Shown here piece after piece: positions 1 through 6,211 of a stretch of DNA of 6,390 nt. Source of the stretch: Flavobacteriales bacterium (GTDB lineage Bacteria > Bacteroidota > Bacteroidia > Flavobacteriales_F > PHOS-HE28); the NCBI GenBank assembly GCA_024640205.1, contig JAHEFL010000107.1, forward strand, positions 1-6,390, read 5' to 3'. Position numbers and translations under genes: made by a program. Under the pieces are notes generated by a model. The model had not been told where the DNA came from, did not search any database, and saw only the letters and a program-made list of their open reading frames with translations. Position 1 is the first letter of the stretch. Every line of letters begins with the position of its first letter.

Positions 1-861
1 CACCATGTCATCGTTCACTACCATGGGTGTGCGACCCTGCTCCGGACGGAGCGCGCCGATCACCACGTCCGCATGCTTCAACGCCTTCTTGAGCTCGCTC
101 GGCTGGATCACGGAGGTCCATACGCGCTGGCCCATATCGGTCTGTAATCGACGCAAGCGATAGATGCTCTTGTCAAAGACCTTCACGCTGGCTCCGAGTC
201 CGATCGCCGCACGCGCAGCGAACTCGCCTACCGTTCCGGCTCCGATGATGACCACTTCCGCAGGGGCCACACCGCTGATGCCGCCCAGCATCAAACCCTG
301 GCCTCCCTTGTCGGCACTCAGGTATTCGCTTGCGATCTGGATGGAGGTGTTGCCCGCGATCTCACCCATGGCACGGATGATCGGGTAGATCCCCTCGCGG
401 TCCTTGATGAAGTCCCATGCCACCGCTGTCATGCGCTTCTCCATCATGCGCTTCAGCGTATCCTTGGGCTGCACGGTGAGCTGCAGTGCGGAGAAAAGGA
501 TCTGCTTGTGCCGCAGCATCTCGATCTCGTCATGCGTGGGAGGCGCCACCTTCAGGATCATGTCCGCTTTGAACACCTCCTCAGGGCTCTCCAGCACCAT
601 GGCGCCGGCCTCGCTGTAATCGTTGTCCTGGAACTGGGCGGGCTCACCGGCACCGCGTTGGATCACGACCTCATGCCCCCTGCCCACAAGCACCGCCACA
701 GCAGCTGGCGTCAAGGGCACGCGGTGCTCCTGGAAGGTGATCTCCTTGGGGATCCCGATGAACAGGCTTTTCTTCTTCCGACCCACTTCCATGACCTGCT
801 CTTGCGGCATCATGGCCACCTCGCGGGCAAGTTGTCGTAGCAGTTCAGAGGATGGGCTCAT
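1..861 (-). CDS. ald: Alanine dehydrogenase-like protein, 3' end cut off by the window
   Basis: Predicted cytosolic NAD-dependent alanine dehydrogenase (L-alanine to pyruvate plus ammonium). The first 287 codons are open to the window edge. The N-terminal AlaDH/PNT domain shows IPKEITFQEHRVPLTP (about residues 37-52) with the substrate-site arginine R47, and ILKVAPP with K104 matching the family's substrate lysine. The Rossmann NAD-binding domain has GAGTVG at 207-212, followed by a VFD segment whose D230 at the end of the second strand favours NAD over NADP, then RLRRLQ. The position usually holding the catalytic histidine reads SALQL, so glutamine 127 replaces it. I recall this also in other Bacteroidota homologues. 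The second catalytic residue, an aspartate near 270 in the mycobacterial enzyme, would lie beyond the window. ATG at 861 gives an N-terminus about 30 residues longer than the canonical enzyme, normal for this subgroup as I remember it. No Shine-Dalgarno is visible. It follows tsaE by 92 bases on the same strand and may be co-transcribed or use its own promoter. Confidence 0.9.
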   Translation of the reverse strand, partial: MSPSSELLRQLAREVAMMPQEQVMEVGRKKKSLFIGIPKEITFQEHRVPLTPAAVAVLVGRGHEVVIQRGAGEPAQFQDNDYSEAGAMVLESPEEVFKADMILKVAPPTHDEIEMLRHKQILFSALQLTVQPKDTLKRMMEKRMTAVAWDFIKDREGIYPIIRAMGEIAGNTSIQIASEYLSADKGGQGLMLGGISGVAPAEVVIIGAGTVGEFAARAAIGLGASVKVFDKSIYRLRRLQTDMGQRVWTSVIQPSELKKALKHADVVIGALRPEQGRTPMVVNDDMV

Positions 862-880
862 CGGGTCGCGCGGTGGTCCG

Positions 881-888
881 CGAAGGTA
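881..888 (-). promoter_or_regulatory. Candidate Bacteroidota -7 promoter element upstream of ald
   Basis: The minus strand reads TACCTTCG, one base off the Bacteroidota -7 consensus TAnnTTTG. It ends 19 nt before the ald ATG, a plausible distance for a short leader. The -33 element is poor: the best candidate is TTC, 16 nt upstream, lying in one arm of the inverted repeat at 898-948, where consensus would be TTG with a spacer of about 17-23 nt. The same octamer precedes the gene at 6212, which adds some support. This is motif matching only. Confidence 0.35.
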
Positions 889-897
889 CGCGAGAGC

Positions 898-948
898 GGC
901 GAGTGAACCTCCGCGATCAGAACGAAGAGCCGAGGGTATTCACTCGCC
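898..948. repeat. Long inverted repeat / hairpin between tsaE and ald
   Basis: The arms GGCGAGTGAA (898-907) and TTCACTCGCC (939-948) are perfect 10-bp complements. Inside them, CCTC (908-911) can pair with GAGG (932-935) across a 3-nt bulge (936-938), giving 14 bp and a loop of about 20 nt. On the minus strand the structure starts 5 nt after the tsaE stop and ends 9 nt before the TACCTTCG motif, so it fills most of the tsaE-ald gap. No T-run follows on the minus strand, so it is not a typical intrinsic terminator. It could be an intercistronic mRNA hairpin, or a two-site operator with arm centres 41 bp apart, close to four helical turns. The complementarity is seen directly; the roles are inferred. 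Confidence 0.6.
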
Positions 949-953
949 ACACG

Positions 954-1382
954 CTACTCCCCACGACTCAAGGTTATCCGCCGAACGCCGCCCTTCCCCT
1001 CCTCCAGACGCACATGCAGCGTATCCTGCGGAAAAAGATCCTTGGCCAACTCCGGCCATTCGATGAAAGAGTAACCGCCTTCATCCAAGTACTCCTCGAA
1101 CCCGATATCCTCCAGTTCGCGGGTATCCTTCAGGCGGTACAGATCGAAATGATGGATGCGCATTCCGCCTTCGCCGACGTATTCGTTCACCAGCGCGAAG
1201 CTGGGGCTGCTGGTGCCTTCCTCCACGCCTAGGGCACGGCAGAACGCTTTGATCAATGTGGTCTTGCCAGCACCAAGGTCACCGTGGAACGCGAGGACGC
1301 GATGTTCCGGGTAGGAGCCCAGGATCAGTCCGGCCACTTCCCCGGCATCCGAGGCTTTACGTAGGGTGATGGTCGAGATCAT
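954..1382 (-). CDS. tsaE: tRNA t6A biosynthesis ATPase TsaE
   Basis: TsaE (formerly YjeE) is the small cytosolic ATPase that works with TsaB and TsaD to transfer threonylcarbamoyl to A37 of ANN-decoding tRNAs. The 142-residue product has the whole family signature: Walker A GDLGAGKTT at 34-42 (K40, T41), a switch-like segment GTSSPSFALVNEY at 56-68, Walker B-like HHFDLYRL at 77-84 (D80), and FIEWPE at 106-111. The length is typical (about 135-155). The ATG at 1382 (MISTITLRKA) is chosen because homologues begin close to this point; an in-frame ATG at 1469 would add 29 residues with no family resemblance. The gene lies 160 bases downstream of porX on the same strand, and that gap shows no convincing terminator or promoter. 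TsaB and TsaD are not in the window. Confidence 0.95.
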   Translation of the reverse strand: MISTITLRKASDAGEVAGLILGSYPEHRVLAFHGDLGAGKTTLIKAFCRALGVEEGTSSPSFALVNEYVGEGGMRIHHFDLYRLKDTRELEDIGFEEYLDEGGYSFIEWPELAKDLFPQDTLHVRLEEGKGGVRRITLSRGE

Positions 1383-1542
1383 AAGTGGAGGTAGAATGCG
1401 GGAAATGTGGGAATTTGTGCTGGACGGACAATGGTCAGGTACGAAGAAACTTCGGTCCCATCCGCTCAACCTTTGCCCGGCTGTTCCGGATGGTTACTTT
1501 TTCTCAGCGATCCCTCAACGCCTCTGCGGTCCACTTACCACA

Positions 1543-3096
1543 CTACCTCGGCTTCAGCACTGCCCAAGGCACCAGCATCTCCTCCATACTGATACCACCA
1601 TGCTGGAAGGTGTGCCGGAAGTAGGTGACGAAATGGTTGTAGTTGTTCGGGTACACGAAGAACTTGTCCTGCTTGGCGAAGATGTACACCGTGCTCACGT
1701 TCACCTTTGGTAGGAAGATCTTGTCGGGGTCCTTCACCACCAGCACGTCCTTGGCTTCGTAGCTCAGGTTGCGCCCCAGTTTGTAACGAAGGTTGGAATT
1801 CGTATTCCGATCGCCTACCACCTTGCTGGGTTCGCCCACGCGGATGGTGCCATGGTCAGTGGTGATCACCATCCGTCCACCGCGCTCCGCGATGCCTTTG
1901 ATGATGTCGAACAGGGGGGAGTGCTCGAACCAGCTTTTCGTCAGGCTCCGGTACGCTGCGTCATCATCGGCCAGCTCACGGATCACCTCCATCTCCGTGC
2001 GTGCATGGCTCAGCATGTCCACGAAATTGTACACGATGGTGTTCAGCGCGTTCCCCATCAGGTTGTCCAGGCTGTCCGCCAATTTCCTGCCGGCGTTCAG
2101 GTTCAGGATCTTGTGGTAACTGTGCTTCACGGGCTTTCCCAAACGTTGCAATTGGCCCGCTATGAATTCCTCCTCGTGCGCGTTCTTGCTGCCTTCCTGG
2201 TCCTCGTCGATCCATTTCCCCGGATGGCGTTTATCGATCTCACCAGGCATCATGCCAGCGAAGAGTGCGTTGCGCGCATACTGCGTGGCGGTGGGAAGGA
2301 TGCTATAGAACAAGCCCTGTTCATCGGTCCTGAAATACTGCCCGATGATCGGTTCCAGGATCCGCCATTGGTCCAGCCGCAGGTTGTCGATCAGCACCAG
2401 GAAGAGCGGGGACTGCTTCTCATCGATCAATGGGGCCACCTTCGCCTTGAACAGTTGGTGCGATTGGAGCGGGATGTCATCGCCGTTGTTGTTCACCCAA
2501 TCCACGTAATTCTTTTCCACGAAGCGACAGAACAGGTCGCTGGCTTCGCTCCACTGGGAGCGCAGGATCTCGGTCATTCCCTGGTCCTGGCTGCCGCTCA
2601 GTTCCAGTTCCCAGCGCACCAGTTCCTCATATAGCTGTTTCCAATCCTCGGTACTCAGCCGGTCGCCCAGGCGCATCGAGAGCTGCCGGAATTGTTGCTG
2701 GTAGCTGCTGGAGGTTTTTTCGCTCATCAAGCGCCGCCCTTCCAGGTTCTTCTTCAGCGATAGCAGGATCTGGTTCGGGTTCACCGGCTTGATGAGGTAA
2801 TCGCTGATCTTCCCACCGATCGCCTCCTCCATGATGTGTTCCTCCTCGCTCTTCGTGATCATGACGATCGGCACATGCGGATGGACCGCCTTGATCCGGC
2901 TCAACGTTTCGAGTCCGCTGAGGCCGGGCATGTTCTCATCCAGGGAAATGATGTCATACTCCTTGCCATGCACCTTTTCCACGGCATCGAGCCCGTTGTT
3001 CACGGTATCCACCGTGTAGCCCTTCTCCTCCAGGAAAAGGACATGCGGACGCAGGAGATCGATCTCGTCATCAGCCCAAAGAATGGTTGCGGTCAT
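1543..3096 (-). CDS. porX: PorX: receiver-PglZ response regulator of type IX secretion
   Basis: PorX is the response regulator that, with the sensor kinase PorY, controls expression and function of the type IX secretion system in Bacteroidota. The 517-residue product matches the roughly 518 residues of the Porphyromonas gingivalis protein. Residues 1-120 form a receiver: acidic pair D9/D10, phospho-acceptor D53 in SLDENMPG, T81 and K103 in YLIKP. A helical linker (about 120-215) leads to a C-terminal PglZ domain of the alkaline phosphatase superfamily: LIDNLRLDQW with D237, the likely nucleophile T271 in TATQYARN, VDMLSHAR with D360 and H364, TTDHGT with D414/H415, and FQHGGISMEEMLVP with H499. 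These are the expected zinc-ligand and catalytic positions, so both halves look active. The characterised enzyme cleaves oligonucleotides, including cyclic ones. ATG at 3096 puts ILWADDEID at the N-terminus as in homologues; an in-frame upstream ATG at 3285 would add 63 unrelated residues. PorY and T9SS structural genes are not in the window. Confidence 0.95.
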   Translation of the reverse strand: MTATILWADDEIDLLRPHVLFLEEKGYTVDTVNNGLDAVEKVHGKEYDIISLDENMPGLSGLETLSRIKAVHPHVPIVMITKSEEEHIMEEAIGGKISDYLIKPVNPNQILLSLKKNLEGRRLMSEKTSSSYQQQFRQLSMRLGDRLSTEDWKQLYEELVRWELELSGSQDQGMTEILRSQWSEASDLFCRFVEKNYVDWVNNNGDDIPLQSHQLFKAKVAPLIDEKQSPLFLVLIDNLRLDQWRILEPIIGQYFRTDEQGLFYSILPTATQYARNALFAGMMPGEIDKRHPGKWIDEDQEGSKNAHEEEFIAGQLQRLGKPVKHSYHKILNLNAGRKLADSLDNLMGNALNTIVYNFVDMLSHARTEMEVIRELADDDAAYRSLTKSWFEHSPLFDIIKGIAERGGRMVITTDHGTIRVGEPSKVVGDRNTNSNLRYKLGRNLSYEAKDVLVVKDPDKIFLPKVNVSTVYIFAKQDKFFVYPNNYNHFVTYFRHTFQHGGISMEEMLVPWAVLKPR

Positions 3097-3216
3097 GAGT
3101 GGAATGGCGGGCCCTTGAGGAGCCGGTTTTTCAGTGGTGAAGCTTCGCATGCAGGGCCAACGCAGGATCCCGTGTTGTGTTGCCCTGTACTTTCGGGGCG
3201 TGAAGTTATCCGGAAG

Positions 3217-3271
3217 GTTGAAAGAAGATCGATGTCCTGTGGGGTTGATCGTCCAGCCATCGACCTTCAAC
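3217..3271. repeat. Imperfect hairpin in the porX/HD divergent intergenic region
   Basis: GTTGAA (3217-3222) pairs with TTCAAC (3266-3271), and TCGATG (3229-3234) pairs with CATCGA (3258-3263). This makes a two-part 12-bp stem with an asymmetric internal loop (6 nt against 2 nt) and a 23-nt apical loop. It ends 42 bases before the HD gene start, so it could be a leader structure in that mRNA or part of a control region for the divergent pair. The rest of the 217-bp region shows only one weak -7-like match (TACTTTCG, 3188-3195) without a -33 partner at the right spacing. Confidence 0.35.
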
Positions 3272-3313
3272 GAGGCCTCCTTCACCTCCCGACCTGCAAA
3301 TCGCTAGGAACCG

Positions 3314-4534
3314 ATGAAGATCTTCAACGACCCGATCTATGGTTTTATCACGGTTCCGGATCCCTTGGTACTCGCGCTGATCGACCATCCCTGGTTCCAG
3401 CGCCTGCGGTACATCAAGCAATTGGGATTGGGTCACTTGGTTTATCCTGGAGCGTTGCATACACGCTTTCATCATGCGCTGGGTGCGATGCACCTGATGG
3501 GAGAAGCTATTGGCACGTTGAGAAGCAAGGGCCACGAGATCACGGAGGAAGAAGCCCGGGGTGCCGCCATCGCGATCCTTCTCCATGACGTTGGCCATGG
3601 CCCGTTCAGCCATGCCCTTGAGCACAGCTTGGTAGAAGGAATTGGCCATGAGGATGTCAGTGCATTGGTGATGGATGCCCTGAACCTGGAATTCAACGGC
3701 GCATTGGATACCGGCTTGAAGATCTTCCGCGATCAATACCCCAAGCGTGCTTTGCACCAGTTGGTGAGTAGCCAGCTGGACGTGGATCGTATCGATTATT
3801 TGAATCGCGACAGTTTCTATACCGGTGTGAGCGAAGGGGTGATCGGTGGTGAACGCATCATTAAGATGTTGCAGATCGTGGATGATCGTCTGGTGGTGGA
3901 GAGCAAGGCGATCTATAGCATTGAAAAATTCCTCGTAGCCCGTCGTCTGATGTATTGGCAGGTGTATCTGCACAAGACCGTGGTGGCCTGTGAGCTTATG
4001 CTCGTGGAGACACTCCGCAGGGCCAAGGAACTGGCATCAACGGGGGCAGTTGTATTCGCATCACCACCGCTGCAGCGGTTCATGAGGGAGCAGCATGACC
4101 GCAGTGCATTCAAGGACCCCAGCGTTCTGGCCGACTTCCTCAAATTGGACGATCATGATATCATGGGCGCCGTTAAGGTCTGGTGTGATCATCCGGACAA
4201 AGTGTTGGCCCGGTTGTCAAGTGATCTGGTCCAGCGCCGTACCCTGCAGATCAGATTGCAGGACCAACCATGGGATCCGCAAATGGTCGGAGGGTTGAAG
4301 CGGTCGGTTTCGGACCAACTTCACATTGAAAATGAGTTTGCCGGCCGATTCGTTCTGACAGGCAGTATCGTGAATAATGCCTACGACCCGGTCAAGGATC
4401 GGATCGAACTTCTATACAAGGATGGCAGTTCCAAGGACATCGCTGAAGCAAGCGATAACTTAGGGATACAGGCACTGGCAAGACCCGTTACGAAATGGTA
4501 CCTCACGTGGCCCAGGGGCGTGGCACTGAAGTGA
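3314..4534 (+). CDS. HD-domain phosphohydrolase, dNTPase/SAMHD1-like
   Basis: A 406-residue predicted cytosolic metal-dependent phosphohydrolase of the HD superfamily, in the group containing dGTP triphosphohydrolases and SAMHD1. Seen in order: an N-terminal KIFNDPIYGFI segment and HPWFQRLRYIKQLG (25-38); TRFHHALG with metal ligand H54; LLHDVGHGPFSH with H91/D92 and H95; and QLDVDRIDYLNRD at 154-166. By comparison with SAMHD1, D158 would be the last metal ligand and R159 and Y162 the phosphate and sugar contacts. All core catalytic residues are therefore present. The C-terminal 200 residues show no motif I recognise. Substrate cannot be decided: dNTP triphosphohydrolysis is the family precedent, but Bacteroidota homologues are, to my knowledge, uncharacterised. 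ATG at 3314 is favoured because the family's conserved N-terminal motif starts at once; AGGAA lies only 3 nt upstream, too close for a good ribosome site. It diverges from porX, whose PglZ domain also acts on nucleotides. Confidence 0.88.
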   Translation: MKIFNDPIYGFITVPDPLVLALIDHPWFQRLRYIKQLGLGHLVYPGALHTRFHHALGAMHLMGEAIGTLRSKGHEITEEEARGAAIAILLHDVGHGPFSHALEHSLVEGIGHEDVSALVMDALNLEFNGALDTGLKIFRDQYPKRALHQLVSSQLDVDRIDYLNRDSFYTGVSEGVIGGERIIKMLQIVDDRLVVESKAIYSIEKFLVARRLMYWQVYLHKTVVACELMLVETLRRAKELASTGAVVFASPPLQRFMREQHDRSAFKDPSVLADFLKLDDHDIMGAVKVWCDHPDKVLARLSSDLVQRRTLQIRLQDQPWDPQMVGGLKRSVSDQLHIENEFAGRFVLTGSIVNNAYDPVKDRIELLYKDGSSKDIAEASDNLGIQALARPVTKWYLTWPRGVALK

Positions 4535-4569
4535 GCACACGCTATTGGCAACCGACGACATTGGCTAAC

Positions 4570-4597
4570 TTGGTCGCGACGCCCCTTCTTTCCTTTG
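4570..4597 (+). promoter_or_regulatory. Candidate Bacteroidota promoter upstream of the glycosyltransferase
   Basis: TTG at 4570-4572 is followed after 17 nt by TTCCTTTG at 4590-4597, which matches the Bacteroidota -33/-7 pattern (TTG, 17-23 nt, TAnnTTTG) except for T in place of the A. This would leave a leader of about 35 nt before the GTG at 4633. It lies in the 98-base gap after the HD gene, so the glycosyltransferase may be transcribed separately. The match is degenerate and could be chance. Confidence 0.3.
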
Positions 4598-4632
4598 CTG
4601 AATAGGCTTGATCGGAGCATTCCCCATTGTTC

Positions 4633-5367
4633 GTGATACCAAAAAAGATCCATTACGTCTGGTTCGGTGGTCGTGAATTGCCCGCAACGATGCGTGGCTT
4701 GATCAATGGCTGGCGGAATGCAATGCCGGACCATGAGATCATTGAATGGAATGAAACGAACATCGACGTTAGGCAGCATCCATACATGTATCGGATGCAT
4801 TCGGAAAAGAAGTATGCCTTCGCAAGCGACTACGCGCGCTTGATGGTATTGAAAGAGCATGGTGGGATCTACATGGATACCGATGTGGAGGTGAAGAAAA
4901 GCCTTGAGCCCTTTCTGACCGAGCGGTTCTTCCTGTCGTTCGAATTCGATCATTTCATTTCGACCTGCATCATGGGTTGCGAACCAGGGCATCCGCTGAT
5001 ACAAGGGCTATTGAAAGACTACGATGACCGGGAAGATCCCGTGGTCAACAATATCCTCATTACGATGTACCTCATGGACCACTATCCTGAATTCCGATTG
5101 AATAATCGTGATCAAGTGGTGGGGGAAGGGATCCGCATATTCCCAAAGGAGTATTTCGTGGTACCATCCTTCAGTGAAGCGCACAACTTCAGTCAGCACC
5201 ACGCGAACAATCATTGGAACGAGAAGGCGTCTCGGTTCAGTCCAGGGAAGGTGATCCGGGCGCTCATCGGGGATGTGCTTTTCTTCAAATTGGTGAACCT
5301 GAAAATGGGTCTGAGCAGCACTTTCCCGGCCATGGAAAGAAAACGCGTCAAAGCCCAAGGGAAGTAG
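4633..5367 (+). CDS. GT32-like (DXD) glycosyltransferase
   Basis: A 244-residue predicted cytoplasmic-face glycosyltransferase resembling family GT32 (Och1-like sugar-binding DXD domain). Such enzymes usually add hexoses to capsule, exopolysaccharide or O-antigen chains; donor and acceptor cannot be told. Visible motifs are the typical N-terminus IPKKIHYVWFGG (2-13), a W-N pair in IIEWNE (36-41), FASDYARLMVLKEHGGIYMDTDVE (63-86) with metal/nucleotide-sugar-binding D82 and D84, and a later conserved-looking FSEAHNFSQHHANNHW stretch. No transmembrane segment is obvious; the C-terminus has a hydrophobic patch followed by a Lys/Arg-rich tail, which might favour membrane contact. The start is taken as GTG at 4633, giving the family's MIPKKIHY beginning; an in-frame TTG at 4627 would add only two residues. 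No Shine-Dalgarno is close. The gene stands alone among non-glycan genes, so its pathway is unclear. Confidence 0.88.
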   Translation: MIPKKIHYVWFGGRELPATMRGLINGWRNAMPDHEIIEWNETNIDVRQHPYMYRMHSEKKYAFASDYARLMVLKEHGGIYMDTDVEVKKSLEPFLTERFFLSFEFDHFISTCIMGCEPGHPLIQGLLKDYDDREDPVVNNILITMYLMDHYPEFRLNNRDQVVGEGIRIFPKEYFVVPSFSEAHNFSQHHANNHWNEKASRFSPGKVIRALIGDVLFFKLVNLKMGLSSTFPAMERKRVKAQGK

Positions 5368-5406
5368 TGACGACCCGGATGATGGCCGGTCACTTTCTTT
5401 GTGCCC

Positions 5407-6198
5407 ATGACCGACATGGGATTTTCTCCGATCATTTTCGTCACAGGCGCCACCAGCGGTTTTGGTGAGGCCATTGCACGGCGCTTCGCTGCGGAAGGAC
5501 GGCGCGTCATCATCACCGGTCGTCGCCGCGATCGCTTGGAAGTCTTGAAGCGCGAGTTGGAGGGTTTGCACGGAACGGTGGAAGGCGGGACGGTGGTGCA
5601 TGCCTTGCGGTTCGATGTGCGGGATGCCGCAGAGGTTGAACGCGCATTCGCATCGTTACCGGACGGCTGGCGCGATATCGATGTGTTGGTGAACAATGCC
5701 GGCCTCGCTGCTGGTTTGGACCCGATCCAGGATGGGGATCCCGACGATTGGGACCGTATGATCGACACGAACATCAAAGGCTTGTTGAATGTGAGTCGCA
5801 CGGTGATCCCGGGAATGATCTCCCGCGGCCGGGGGCATATCATCAACATTGGCAGTACCGCCGGGAAGGAGGTCTATCCAAAGGGCAATGTGTATTGTGC
5901 CAGCAAGCATGCCGTCGACGCATTAACGAAGGGCATGCGTCAGGATCTCCTGCCCCATGGTATCAAGGTCACGCAGATCGCGCCAGGGCTGGCAGAAACG
6001 GAGTTCAGTCTGGTACGCTTCCATGGTGACGCCGAAAAGGCGAAGAAACCCTACGAGGGGATCGAGCCGCTGCGTGGAGAGGATATCGCGGAACTGGTCC
6101 ACTTCGCGGCATCCCGGCCAGCGCATGTATGCATCAATGACCTGGTGGTGACGCCGACAGCACAGGCCAACAGTACGCTCACCCACCGGGTGATGTGA
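5407..6198 (+). CDS. Short-chain dehydrogenase/reductase (classical SDR, YdfG-like)
   Basis: A 263-residue cytosolic NAD(P)-dependent oxidoreductase of the classical SDR family. Residues counted from ATG 5407: cofactor motif TGATSGFG at 13-20; basic TGRRRDRL after the second strand, suggesting NADP preference; NNAG at 96-99; N122 in the TNIKG segment; and catalytic S150, Y163 and K167 in the GST...YCASK arrangement, then IAPGLAETEF. The catalytic tetrad is complete and the length is normal. The closest pattern I recall is the YdfG type (3-hydroxy acid / serine and allo-threonine dehydrogenases), but SDR substrates cannot be read from sequence. Possible starts are GTG 5401, ATG 5407 and ATG 5416; ATG 5407 is preferred as the first ATG, and the choice changes only a few residues before the Rossmann fold. 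It starts 39 bases after the glycosyltransferase stop. TTTCTTTG just upstream (5394-5401) is a degenerate -7 motif lacking a -33 element. Confidence 0.92.
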   Translation: MTDMGFSPIIFVTGATSGFGEAIARRFAAEGRRVIITGRRRDRLEVLKRELEGLHGTVEGGTVVHALRFDVRDAAEVERAFASLPDGWRDIDVLVNNAGLAAGLDPIQDGDPDDWDRMIDTNIKGLLNVSRTVIPGMISRGRGHIINIGSTAGKEVYPKGNVYCASKHAVDALTKGMRQDLLPHGIKVTQIAPGLAETEFSLVRFHGDAEKAKKPYEGIEPLRGEDIAELVHFAASRPAHVCINDLVVTPTAQANSTLTHRVM

Positions 6199-6199
6199 G

Positions 6200-6207
6200 T
6201 ACCTTCG
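6200..6207 (+). promoter_or_regulatory. Candidate -7 promoter element giving a near-leaderless start
   Basis: TACCTTCG, one base from the Bacteroidota -7 consensus TAnnTTTG, starts two bases after the SDR stop and ends 4 nt before the ATG at 6212. Transcription starting about 5-8 nt downstream would give a leaderless or nearly leaderless mRNA. No TTG is found 17-23 nt upstream, so the -33 half is missing. The same octamer precedes ald on the other strand. Confidence 0.4.
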
Positions 6208-6211
6208 CCGC

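Noticed and set aside
1383..1469. A 29-residue N-terminal extension of TsaE from the ATG at 1469
   Set aside because: The added residues have no family resemblance, and the product from 1382 already has the typical length and N-terminus.
1852..2634. A 260-codon plus-strand open frame antisense to porX
   Set aside because: It lies wholly inside porX, whose translation shows intact receiver and PglZ motifs. The antisense product has no recognisable domain and looks like a mirror effect of the GC-rich codon pattern.
3097..3285. A 63-residue N-terminal extension of PorX
   Set aside because: PorX homologues begin right at the ILWADDE receiver motif; the extension is Pro/Arg-rich, unlike the family, and covers most of the divergent regulatory region.
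2836..3588. A 250-codon plus-strand open frame spanning the porX start, the intergenic region and the HD gene start
   Set aside because: It overlaps two well-supported genes in the wrong frame or strand, and its translation shows no family motif.
4381..5004. A 207-codon minus-strand open frame across the HD and glycosyltransferase genes
   Set aside because: It runs antisense to two genes with intact catalytic motifs and shows no motif of its own.
5372..5400. Possible terminator between the glycosyltransferase and SDR genes (CCGG/CCGG stem followed by CTTTCTTT)
   Set aside because: The stem is only 4 bp plus 2 more across a bulge, and the following tract is interrupted by C. It is too weak to call.
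5211..5849. A 212-codon minus-strand open frame across the glycosyltransferase and SDR genes
   Set aside because: The product is a Ser/Arg/Pro-rich shadow of the real genes with no domain features.
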